A DNA stretch of 12,212 nucleotides, from positions 1 to 12,212 of the forward strand of contig VGLO01000022.1 in assembly GCA_016866675.1 (NCBI GenBank). The letters run 5' to 3'. Within the stretch, counting starts at the first letter, position 1; each line of letters starts with the position of its first letter. The notes beneath the pieces were generated by a model. The model had not been told where the DNA came from. It did not search any database and saw only the letters and a list, made by a program, of their open reading frames with translations. This document shows, in pieces, positions 1 to 7,490 of this stretch. The stretch comes from Candidatus Staskawiczbacteria bacterium. Lineage in GTDB: Bacteria; Patescibacteriota; Minisyncoccia; Minisyncoccales; Staskawiczbacteraceae. The translations under genes and the position numbers were made by a program.

Positions 1-299
1 AATCTTGGACTGATAGATTTAATTTCTGAAAAACTACGCAATATATTTAAAATATTATTGCTTCCCTCAATATAACCCTTGTTATCTAAATTAGATAAAA
101 GTATATCTCCTGTGTATTGCTCATGCCACCCTGCAATTGAGCCTTCAATTAACCCAACCAAAATTCCGCTCAAAACAACTAGGTTTAAGAAGGTTAAAAT
201 CATAACAAAAACTATCAAACCTGTAGTCCAAATACTTGCCCTTCTGATTTGCCTTATAGCCAAAAAGAAGCCTATCTTAAAATCTATTAGAGATGCCAT
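1..299 (-). CDS. FtsX/MacB-type ABC transporter permease, N-terminal fragment
   Basis: The gene begins with ATG at 299 and stays open to the left edge, so only about the first 99 residues are visible. They show a short charged N-terminus with an AIRQIRR motif, then one long hydrophobic helix (about residues 24-50), then the start of an extracytoplasmic domain (WHEQYTGDILLSN). A basic amphipathic segment before TM1 followed by a large outer domain is typical of the LolC/MacB/FtsX permease fold. The start lies only three bases after the stop of the HlyD/MacA-type adaptor, so the two are almost certainly co-transcribed and co-functional as parts of a MacAB-like transporter. The ATPase is not in the window and may lie further left. 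The family call rests on the N-terminus and context; the substrate is unknown. No clear Shine-Dalgarno sequence is seen, so coupling to the upstream stop is likely. Confidence 0.75.
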   Translation of the reverse strand, partial: MASLIDFKIGFFLAIRQIRRASIWTTGLIVFVMILTFLNLVVLSGILVGLIEGSIAGWHEQYTGDILLSNLDNKGYIEGSNNILNILRSFSEIKSISPR

Positions 300-302
300 T
301 TA

Positions 303-1838
303 TTATTTGATAATTACAATATCGCCGTCAACAAGGCCTGAGGTAATTTCTATTTGGCCAAGAGAAGAAACTAGACCAGTTTTAATTTCTCTTTCTACAA
401 CATCTTTTCCACTCTGAACCATCACAAACTTTTTGCCGCCCTGCAACTTAACAACCCCCTGAGGAACAGAAATAACATTTTCTTTCTTTTCTGTTAAAAC
501 AACTACATTAGCTGACATTCCAGACCTCAGTCTCTCATCTAGACCATCAAATTGTAATTTTGTTCTATATGTTGCCACTCCATCTTTTATGGTTTCAGCA
601 GGGTCAATTGAAACAACTCTTGCCTGAAACTTGGTTTGCTCTCCATAAGCATCAAGTGTTATTTCTGCAGGATCATTAACACTAATTAAAGAAACATAAA
701 TCTCTGGCACATAGCTTTCAATTTCAAGTGGATCTGCGCTAATAATTGAAACCGCGGTATTATTTGCTCCAAATATACTTCCTAATTTAACATTTACATT
801 TGTAATAACTCCATCAATAGGAGAATAAATTTGTCTTTTTCTTAGTTGAGCCAATATATTCTGTTCAGATGCCTTTGCCTGATCAATTTGTGCCTGATAA
901 ACACCTATATCTGAAGGTCTGGCTGGGGCCTTTACTAAAGATAACTCATTTTTAGACTTTTGCAGGTCAATTTTATAACTAGATATATCCTGAATAGATG
1001 ACTTTAAATTAGTAAGAGCAGTATTGATATTTGTTTTATGGGTATCTAAAGTAGTTTTTGTTGCCGATGGAATTGTCGCAAAGTAAACCCCTAGGTCACA
1101 TTGCTCTCTTATTACTCCCAATTCATTATAAACAACATTCAACGAATCTATTACTTTGTTATTAGCTTCATTAATACTACTATCGGTTGGTGTTAATTTT
1201 GCAATATCAATGTACGGTTTTACCGCTAATAAAGTACTTTCTATCTTTTGCCTACTAATGAAAACTTTTATCCCATATTGGTCAGCAGTCGAAAAATAAT
1301 TAGACTGAACACTAAAAGCCGAGCTATTTGCATTATAGATTGCAAAGTAAGCACTATTTAAAACCTCCAGAGAATTACTATATGCATTATCTAAATCTTG
1401 CTGTGCAGAACTCACCTTATCTTCTGCGATTAGTATATCTTCGCTTGAAGATCCAGCTAAAAGTTGGTTTAACTTTGCTTCCTGAAGAGAAATACCCGCT
1501 CTAGTTTCTGATAGTTGAGCGCTAAGCTGAGATATGTCCTGCCCAGCCAATAGTTTACCCTGTTTTACACTATCACCCCCCTTTACATATATACTTCTTA
1601 TCTGACCCGATTGCTCAAAAGACAAATCAATATCTTCTGTGGCAATTAATTTTCCTGAAACAGATATTTGTTGCAAGAATTCTCCAGGATGAACGACAAT
1701 AGTCTCAACTTCTGCATCGCCCCTAAAAAATATAAACCAAATAATTATTACAACTACAACTGCAAAAACCCAGTACCACCTGTACTTTTTCTTGAAAATT
1801 AAGTTTTTAAAATGATTTATTTTACTTAGTATCTTCAT
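303..1838 (-). CDS. HlyD/MacA-type membrane-fusion (adaptor) protein of an ABC transporter
   Basis: A 511-residue protein with a basic N-terminus, one membrane helix (about residues 21-38) and an extracytoplasmic remainder. Residues 45-105 form the first half of a barrel-sandwich (lipoyl-like) hybrid (HPGEF, SGQIRSIYVKGGDSVKQG). Residues 105-335 are a long alpha-helical hairpin, and 336-372 are the second lipoyl half (IYSPIDGVITNVNVKLGS). Residues 373-445 form a beta-barrel, and the rest is a membrane-proximal domain (ISVPQGVV, GLVDGDIVIIK). This is the classic adaptor layout, with an enlarged hairpin. The reading frame can be extended to a TTG at 1871, but that adds an Ile-rich stretch lying inside the PspC gene, so ATG at 1838 is preferred; it overlaps the PspC gene by 17 bases. 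The FtsX-type permease follows three bases downstream. In a monoderm cell it would not reach an outer membrane and may instead guide substrate through the cell wall or sense it. The substrate is unknown. Confidence 0.88.
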   Translation of the reverse strand: MKILSKINHFKNLIFKKKYRWYWVFAVVVVIIIWFIFFRGDAEVETIVVHPGEFLQQISVSGKLIATEDIDLSFEQSGQIRSIYVKGGDSVKQGKLLAGQDISQLSAQLSETRAGISLQEAKLNQLLAGSSSEDILIAEDKVSSAQQDLDNAYSNSLEVLNSAYFAIYNANSSAFSVQSNYFSTADQYGIKVFISRQKIESTLLAVKPYIDIAKLTPTDSSINEANNKVIDSLNVVYNELGVIREQCDLGVYFATIPSATKTTLDTHKTNINTALTNLKSSIQDISSYKIDLQKSKNELSLVKAPARPSDIGVYQAQIDQAKASEQNILAQLRKRQIYSPIDGVITNVNVKLGSIFGANNTAVSIISADPLEIESYVPEIYVSLISVNDPAEITLDAYGEQTKFQARVVSIDPAETIKDGVATYRTKLQFDGLDERLRSGMSANVVVLTEKKENVISVPQGVVKLQGGKKFVMVQSGKDVVEREIKTGLVSSLGQIEITSGLVDGDIVIIK

Positions 1839-2055
1839 CTTTTTTATATGACCCAGAATTATTATTATCAATTTTCATAGGAATAATAAATATAGAGATA
1901 ATATAGACTATAACACCGGGGATCACGCCTGTAAATATAAGTATCAAAAGCCATAAAACGCGCAGAAGATTTGAGTCAATATCAAAATATTCACCTAATC
2001 CACCGATAACACCCGCAAAAAATCTATTTTTACTGCTTCTATATAGTTTTTTCAT
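1822..2055 (-). CDS. PspC-domain small membrane protein
   Basis: A 77-residue protein. Residues 3-61 match the PspC domain pattern: KKLYRSSKNRFFAGVIGGLG, then EYFDID, a conserved LLRVLW, and a hydrophobic stretch (about 33-60) ending in a proline (IIPM). A charged, Asn- and Lys-rich tail follows. PspC proteins take part in envelope stress responses in other bacteria; here the role is inferred only from the domain. The frame can be extended to a TTG at 2070, but the ATG at 2055 starts directly at the conserved KKLYRS motif and is preferred. The 3' end overlaps the start of the HlyD-like adaptor, which suggests translational coupling and a link between envelope stress and that transporter. Confidence 0.85.
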   Translation of the reverse strand: MKKLYRSSKNRFFAGVIGGLGEYFDIDSNLLRVLWLLILIFTGVIPGVIVYIISIFIIPMKIDNNNSGSYKKDEDTK

Positions 2056-2100
2056 ATAATTTAAAATCAATAATTATGTTATATAACAAATAAACAATAC

Positions 2101-4446
2101 CTATTTAATTTCACTTGGAGACTCTTCAATTGAAAGGGGCTCTGATTGAATTGAGTACAAGGCAGGCCTATTAGCATTTAAATTATCAATAATTTTAATC
2201 ACTTCTAAATTATCAGGATTTAACTGCTGAACTTTTTGAAACTCCAATAAAGCTTTCGATTTTTGTCCTATCTTATCATAAACAAGTCCTAGTATGTATC
2301 TTGCGTTTGAATAATTATCATTTATTAACTTGGCCCTCTCAAGATAAGTTTGAGCTTTGGAAAAATTTTCTCTCTGGTAAAATATAATTCCGAGCTGAAA
2401 AGCTAACCCAATATCGTTCTGAGCAACACTAGCTGTTTCTTCAAGCTTTAAAATTGCCTGCTCTGACTCACCTTGTTGTTCATAAACTAGAGCAAGCAAA
2501 TATTGGGCTGGCGCATAGTCTGACTTTAAAGCAATAGCTTTATTTATATTATCAACTGACTTGCTAATTAATTCTTGCTTTTTGACATTATCATTTGAAC
2601 TCTTAAGAGCTTGAGCTTGATACAGATAAACCCTGGCAATTTCAGTAAAACTAAACGGAGAAGAAGGCTCTAGTTCAGATGATTTATTGTAACTTTCAAT
2701 AGCCAAATCACTTGAACCCGGTACGCTAAGTAAGTTTCTATAAATAAACCCTCTCACATTCCAGTTCTCGACATTTTTGGGATTTATTAGAATAGATTGA
2801 TTTGAGGAAAACGCCATATTTGATACTATATTTTGAACTTGCTGACTTTTTTGCTGATCTGAAGCATCATTTTTTAACAATAAAACATTTAATTGCGAAA
2901 GATAAAGTTGTGACAAATCCCTCCAGTATAAATCTAAAGACGGATTAAGAGATGTTGCAGACAAAACATTTGATATGCCATTGTCTAAATTACCCAAAGA
3001 AGCAGAATTAATTCCTCTTAAGTATTTTACTTCTGCAATGTACTTTTGCCCTCCAAAAAATAGCAGTCCTACCCCAAATATCACAGCAATTAAAAATACA
3101 AAAGAGTAAATTGTTGAAAGATAATGATTCTCAGACTGCTCTTTGCTTTTATTTTTGTAAGCAAAATAAACAGACATTGCGCCCAATAGGGACCAAAAAA
3201 TAAACGAACTCACAATATTGTCATAGTGTAAAACCTTAAAAGCAACTACTGATACAAAAGAGGCCAATAAACCAACTTGTGTAATATGTGCTGAATAATC
3301 TAATTTATACGAATTTAAAACCATTTTTACACCAAAGATTAAGGCACTTAATAAAACCATAACAAAAACTAATAATCCCACCAAACCTTTTGTTAAAAGC
3401 ACATCAAGAAACTCTGAAGCTCCGGCCCTAAATCGTGTACCCCAAAAAATTGTTTGATTAAGGTTGGTGTCTCTATATTTTGAATAAACTTGAGAGAATG
3501 TTCCAGGGCCTGAACCAAATGGTAATATTTTTGGATTATCAGAAAACAATCCCCTGGCTATTTTAATTTCAGATAAATGACTTGGCGTAACTTCAGTAGG
3601 AGAAGTAGGAACTCCTGGAATTGGAACTCTAAACATTAATAAAAATAAAGATATTACCAAAATAGCCATTGGCAGTGAAAACCAATTCTTATTTTCGCTA
3701 TTTTTCAAGTTTGAAATTGAAAAAATAACCATTATACCAATTCCAATTACCAGTATAAGCCAAGCATTAAAGAAGTTGAGTATAAGCAGAATTAAAAGGA
3801 AAAATGCAGAAAAAAATCTAAACAGCCACTTTACTGTTCCTTTTTGAGCAAAGGACATCGCAATAGCAATTGGCAATATAACAGCTACTAACATAGAAAC
3901 CACATTTAAACTTCCAATGGTATTAAATGCTGATAACTTTGCAAAGGGCAAGGGTATTAGAAAAATTTTATACAATTGTAAAACTGCATATAAAGCACCC
4001 AAAAAAACAGAGGATGTCAATAATAGCAAGAAGGTCACTATTCTTTTTTTCTCGCCCATTATGTTTGAAATTAAAAAGTAAAGTATGCCAAAGAATAGTA
4101 TTGCAATAAAACTGTCTGAAACATTAGAAGACCAACCCCAAAAACTTCCATAAATCCAGAATGATGTAATAGTTGATACCAGACTGGTCCCAATAAATAA
4201 AATCACTGCCCAACCAACTAGATTAATTTTTACATTCAACTCTCCTTGGCTTGTTATTTTAGCCAACCATGCGATAAATGCAATCAACACAAATAACACA
4301 AGTAAAGCCTGTTTTTGAAAAGAAATAGCATCCTGCGTTATAGGCAATAACCAAATAGGCAAAAGAAAAACTAAAATATATAAGCTAGCCTTAGATATTT
4401 TATCTAGCAAACCAGACTTGCTAATTTTTGAGGGTATATAAAACAT
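2101..4446 (-). CDS. O-antigen ligase/polymerase-like (Wzy_C) polytopic protein with C-terminal TPR domain
   Basis: A 781-residue protein. Residues 17-470 hold about a dozen hydrophobic helices. Between helices, residues about 272-350 form a large loop with the Wzy_C-type signature: LFSDNPKILPFGSGPGTFSQVYSKYR, then WGTRFRAGASEFLDVLLTKGLVGL. This is the loop that carries catalytic residues in O-antigen ligases, polymerases and PglL-type protein glycosyltransferases. After the last helix (444-466), residues 470-755 are helical repeats of TPR type (for example AIESYNKSSELEPSS, INKAIALKSDYAPAQYLLALVYEQQGE, ALLEFQKVQQLNPDN). The family transfers or polymerises lipid-linked glycans at the outer face of the membrane; whether this one ligates to protein, to lipid or to another glycan cannot be told. 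It follows the cohesin genes after a 51-base gap, so it may decorate the surface proteins of this locus. ATG start; no clear ribosome-binding site. Confidence 0.82.
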   Translation of the reverse strand: MFYIPSKISKSGLLDKISKASLYILVFLLPIWLLPITQDAISFQKQALLVLFVLIAFIAWLAKITSQGELNVKINLVGWAVILFIGTSLVSTITSFWIYGSFWGWSSNVSDSFIAILFFGILYFLISNIMGEKKRIVTFLLLLTSSVFLGALYAVLQLYKIFLIPLPFAKLSAFNTIGSLNVVSMLVAVILPIAIAMSFAQKGTVKWLFRFFSAFFLLILLILNFFNAWLILVIGIGIMVIFSISNLKNSENKNWFSLPMAILVISLFLLMFRVPIPGVPTSPTEVTPSHLSEIKIARGLFSDNPKILPFGSGPGTFSQVYSKYRDTNLNQTIFWGTRFRAGASEFLDVLLTKGLVGLLVFVMVLLSALIFGVKMVLNSYKLDYSAHITQVGLLASFVSVVAFKVLHYDNIVSSFIFWSLLGAMSVYFAYKNKSKEQSENHYLSTIYSFVFLIAVIFGVGLLFFGGQKYIAEVKYLRGINSASLGNLDNGISNVLSATSLNPSLDLYWRDLSQLYLSQLNVLLLKNDASDQQKSQQVQNIVSNMAFSSNQSILINPKNVENWNVRGFIYRNLLSVPGSSDLAIESYNKSSELEPSSPFSFTEIARVYLYQAQALKSSNDNVKKQELISKSVDNINKAIALKSDYAPAQYLLALVYEQQGESEQAILKLEETASVAQNDIGLAFQLGIIFYQRENFSKAQTYLERAKLINDNYSNARYILGLVYDKIGQKSKALLEFQKVQQLNPDNLEVIKIIDNLNANRPALYSIQSEPLSIEESPSEIK

Positions 4447-4460
4447 AGAAATATTTATTG

Positions 4461-4466
4461 ATTATA
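4461..4466 (-). promoter_or_regulatory. possible -10 element upstream of the Wzy_C/TPR gene
   Basis: The 51-base gap before the ligase-like gene is the largest in the window. On the minus strand it holds a perfect TATAAT whose end lies 14 bases before the ATG at 4446. Transcription from it would give a leader of only about eight bases. The -35 position 17 bases upstream reads TTCTAT, a poor match. In such AT-rich DNA a TATAAT can arise by chance, so this is only a candidate internal promoter. Confidence 0.25.
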
Positions 4467-4497
4467 TATTAATTGACCATACAATAGAATACTTTAT

Positions 4498-6537
4498 CTA
4501 CTCTACCTCACCTATATCCCATATCTCCTTTCCTATATATTTTTCAACATTCTGAAGATCCTTCAGTAATTGTTCTTCTATCATCTTATCTTCAGCAGAC
4601 AGCTCTTTATTCAATCTATTCTTCTTTATCATATTAAATTCCACCTCAATATCTCTTTTTAAAACAGCAAATCCTCTTCTAACTGACTCCTCTGCTTCTC
4701 TCAATTCCTTTAAAAATAATTTATGTTTTTTTCTTCCGTGATAGTAATGGAAAATAATATATAAAAATAAACCAAGTATAATTGGAATAGAAATTATTAA
4801 AACTACAAAATACATGACATCATAGCTAAACCTTGAGTTTCCAAACTGAAAAGCAGTAGATTGCACAAACATTTCAACTTGAGGACTTGGCGGACTTAAT
4901 TCTTGACCTATTTTTGCTTGTGCCCATAAAATATAATTTCCATTAGACAAAAAGCCATTATGCCTATAAAACCACTCTCCATCTTTGTCAGAATAAATTG
5001 TTTCTGAAATAGTTTGCCCATCTTGAAGATTCTGAAGATATAATATCACTTGAGTTTCTGAAGATCCGGTTTTACCACCAGCATAAAAAATCTCTTCATT
5101 GGAAATATTTCTTGAAAAAGTTGAAATAAGGGGAGGTGTAATTTCTATTTTTTGCTGAGCCAAAACATAACTTGGCAAGTTAATCAAAAATCCTAAAACC
5201 AAAATAATACCCATTATTTTAGGTCCATATTTTGACCTATATTGCTTTAACTCTTCTAGTTGATTTTTAACTTCAGGAGATAATTCTTTTTGACTTTTCT
5301 TATAATCAACAGAGTGATGCCACAAGACAACTCTTCTTGCAAAATAAATAAGTAATATCAATAGAATACCCATTAAGACAAAAAACCAAATCCACGGCAG
5401 CACTGTCACATTGCCCACTCTAATTCCATCCGTTCCTAAAAACTCAAATGCAAAATGAACTATTGATAACTTCTTTGTAATATCAATGTGGTTTCCTGCT
5501 TTATCATAAGCTCTTACAATAACATCATAACTGCCATAATCTAGAACGGGTAATATATAAGGACTTTCTGATTCAATAAACAAAGATTGGCTTATTCCAC
5601 TGCTAGTTGATGTTTTCTGAACACTTAAGGGAATAATTTTTATTTCAAAGTGATCTAATCCAGAAAGACTATCTGAAGATGAAAACTGAACTATTGGCTG
5701 TTGCCTTGTTGTCCTAGCGGAAGGAATAATATCAATAGGAAAACTGGCCGGAGGAGTAGTATCAACATTAACCGCAAAATGGGTAGTCCCTCCCCAACTT
5801 CCCTCTTTAAGAGATTTTATGTGAAAGTAATATGTGCCATCGCTTAAATTTTTATATGAGACCGACCGCTTGTTGCCATCTGATATATCATCTGGTAGGT
5901 CAACCGGCTCCTTATTTAAAACATAGCTATACTCACTAATGCTTTCGTCTCCCTCCCAATTTAAAATTACCGATGAATTAGGATACCAAATTGATTGTTC
6001 AGGGTGAGTCTCTGATACAACAATGGGGCCTAAAGGAGGAGGTAAAATAAACTTATAAATTCCGTTGGTGGTATTGGAAAGAGCGTCCGTGCCCTTTCCA
6101 TCATTTAATAAAACTCTTGAATCGTCAGAAAACTTAAATATTGCAGACCCAACAGCCTTAACTCTAAATGTAAAAGTAGCTATTAATCCCTGACTCACAT
6201 TAATGCCATTTGGTATTCCGCCCTCAAGGGTTAGCGTGCCTGTTTGATTGTTAAATTTTGGCGTAGATGTCCATATGCCAATAATTGACTTTCCTGCTGT
6301 AGGCGAAGAAAGCTGTAATTTATCTGGAGCAAAATTCATTGACAGCCTTACAGTGTTTACTGATTCTCCCTGCGTATCCAAATAAACTGAAACATCAAAT
6401 GTGCTACCTACTGTAAAAGTCCCCGCTGTAGGACTCACAGAAAGATTAGCTGCTTTTACACTAAAATAAGATAGCCCGAAAAATAAAAGACTACAGAAAA
6501 ATAAAAGTGAAATTTTAGCGTATTTAATTTTCTTCAT
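4498..6537 (-). CDS. Cohesin-domain membrane protein with Ig-like domains, three membrane helices and a cytoplasmic coiled coil
   Basis: A 679-residue protein with a signal peptide (about 1-30). A cohesin domain spans about 30-165: VGSTFDVSVYLDTQGESVNTV, then FAPDKLQL, SIIGIWTSTP, GGIPNG, GLIATFTFRVKAVGSA and LLNDGKGT. Two beta-sandwich or fibronectin-like domains follow (about 170-260 and 265-360, the latter with SLSGLDHFEIK and VRAYDKAGNH). A membrane helix (382-400) leads to a charged inner loop, then a second helix (441-460). A further Ig-like outer domain (462-560) is followed by a third helix (573-598) and a charged coiled-coil tail (600-679) facing the cytoplasm. Cohesins bind dockerin domains, and a dockerin protein is encoded just upstream, so this is probably a membrane receptor for it. 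The start overlaps the previous cohesin gene by 14 bases, indicating translational coupling. Partner binding is inferred from the pair, not shown. Confidence 0.85.
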   Translation of the reverse strand: MKKIKYAKISLLFFCSLLFFGLSYFSVKAANLSVSPTAGTFTVGSTFDVSVYLDTQGESVNTVRLSMNFAPDKLQLSSPTAGKSIIGIWTSTPKFNNQTGTLTLEGGIPNGINVSQGLIATFTFRVKAVGSAIFKFSDDSRVLLNDGKGTDALSNTTNGIYKFILPPPLGPIVVSETHPEQSIWYPNSSVILNWEGDESISEYSYVLNKEPVDLPDDISDGNKRSVSYKNLSDGTYYFHIKSLKEGSWGGTTHFAVNVDTTPPASFPIDIIPSARTTRQQPIVQFSSSDSLSGLDHFEIKIIPLSVQKTSTSSGISQSLFIESESPYILPVLDYGSYDVIVRAYDKAGNHIDITKKLSIVHFAFEFLGTDGIRVGNVTVLPWIWFFVLMGILLILLIYFARRVVLWHHSVDYKKSQKELSPEVKNQLEELKQYRSKYGPKIMGIILVLGFLINLPSYVLAQQKIEITPPLISTFSRNISNEEIFYAGGKTGSSETQVILYLQNLQDGQTISETIYSDKDGEWFYRHNGFLSNGNYILWAQAKIGQELSPPSPQVEMFVQSTAFQFGNSRFSYDVMYFVVLIISIPIILGLFLYIIFHYYHGRKKHKLFLKELREAEESVRRGFAVLKRDIEVEFNMIKKNRLNKELSAEDKMIEEQLLKDLQNVEKYIGKEIWDIGEVE
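6043..6450 (-). other. cohesin domain within the 679-residue membrane protein
   Basis: This segment encodes residues about 30-165. It shows the beta-strand pattern of a cohesin jelly roll, ending in the LLNDGKGTDA motif that in this family follows the last core strands. It aligns by eye with the cohesin of the adjacent gene at the VGSTFDV / IGEKFEI, LDTQGESVNTV / IDTKEELVNAI, IIGIWTSTP / VINLWVSQP and LLNDGKGT / FINDGLGT positions. Boundaries are approximate. Confidence 0.75.
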
Positions 6538-7474
6538 TATGAAAATTATTTTTTTGCATCACTTTTTTAATAGCAAAATAAAAAATATATAAAATCAATA
6601 TAAATCCTAAGATTTTAGAGAGTGTCCAAAAGCTTTTATACCAAGATGTTTTGTTTGTGGCACTTAAAGCAGAAATAACATAATTTCCCTGCCTATCAAA
6701 AGCTTTTACCAAAATTACACTCTGAAGAGACTGATCTTGCAAAAGATATGGACTTTGCGATTTTTTCCAATTGTCTCCATTAATAAGCGATGAAAGAAAA
6801 TAAAAAACTGAATCTGTTTGTGGTTTTTCCAAGACTTCATACCTATCAACTCCAGATTCCTTGTCTTGGGAATTAAAAGAAGCAAACCACTTATTTGCAA
6901 ACAAACTTTCACTTCTTGAAAGGTAAATATTAAAAGTTTCAGGAGGATTATTGTCGTACAAAGGCAAAAAAGTAGCTTCAACTTGCTCTTCTTGGCTTAA
7001 GGTCTCTTGAACATCAAGTTGGATTGGTGCTTTTTCAATTTCAGCTTTAGTCCCTAGTCCGTCATTTATAAATATTTTTTCGTTTTCTGTTGTTATATTG
7101 GCAACGCCTTGTTTTTTTGCTGTAAAAATTAGTGAAAATAGATAACCTTTGTCGCCATTATAGCCACCCGGTGTCACACCTGAAAAAAATACTTTCCCAT
7201 CTTCTTTAACCTGCGGTTGACTAACCCATAAATTAATAACCGAACCACCATTTACAACCCCCTCAAAATCAAACGCACTGCTGTCAAAGATGATATTTGA
7301 CTCTATAGCATTTACAAGCTCTTCTTTTGTGTCTATAAAAACCCCTATTTCAAATTTTTCTCCAATTTCAAACTTTTGGCTGTTATATCCAAAATAAATT
7401 TGCGAAGCAAAAACCGGCATAGCAAAAAATGAGAGAAATAAAACCAAGAAGCTAATTTTTAATTTTTTATTCAT
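6524..7474 (-). CDS. Cohesin-domain protein with Ig-like domain and C-terminal membrane anchor
   Basis: A 316-residue protein with a signal peptide (1-23, ending VFA). A cohesin domain covers about 25-155: FEIGEKFEIGVFIDTKEELVNAIE, FDSSAFDFEGV, SVINLWVSQP, FFSGVTPGGYNG, FTAKKQGVANI, FINDGLGT. A beta-sandwich domain follows (about 175-272, with ESGVDRYEVLEK, SPYLL and VKAFDRQGNYV), then one membrane helix (284-302) and a short basic cytoplasmic tail. It would therefore display its cohesin on the outer face of the cell. The layout repeats the first part of the downstream 679-residue protein, so the two are likely diverged tandem duplicates. The dockerin gene lies 16 bases upstream. ATG start; no strong ribosome-binding site visible. 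Confidence 0.87.
   Translation of the reverse strand: MNKKLKISFLVLFLSFFAMPVFASQIYFGYNSQKFEIGEKFEIGVFIDTKEELVNAIESNIIFDSSAFDFEGVVNGGSVINLWVSQPQVKEDGKVFFSGVTPGGYNGDKGYLFSLIFTAKKQGVANITTENEKIFINDGLGTKAEIEKAPIQLDVQETLSQEEQVEATFLPLYDNNPPETFNIYLSRSESLFANKWFASFNSQDKESGVDRYEVLEKPQTDSVFYFLSSLINGDNWKKSQSPYLLQDQSLQSVILVKAFDRQGNYVISALSATNKTSWYKSFWTLSKILGFILILYIFYFAIKKVMQKNNFHNEEN
7010..7402 (-). other. cohesin domain within the 316-residue anchored protein
   Basis: This segment encodes residues about 25-155. It carries the standard cohesin landmarks: the G-x-x-F-x-I/V strand, IDTKEELVNAIE, a WVSQP stretch after an S-V-I-N-L turn, SGVTPGG, and the closing INDGLGT. It is the clearer of the two cohesins in the locus. 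Boundaries are approximate. Confidence 0.8.
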
Positions 7475-7490
7475 GTATTTTTAAAATAAA

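Noticed and set aside
79..417. Plus-strand open frame of 112 codons
   Set aside because: It lies opposite the permease start and the adaptor end, whose minus-strand products have clear domain patterns; the plus product has no recognisable features.
2078..2087. Perfect ten-base palindrome GTTATATAAC between the ligase-like and PspC genes
   Set aside because: It is short and made almost only of A and T, so it is weak as an operator or terminator; no T-run or GC stem follows.
6715..6981. Second minus-strand frame inside the 316-residue cohesin gene
   Set aside because: It is out of frame with a protein that has a full signal peptide, cohesin, Ig-like and anchor layout.
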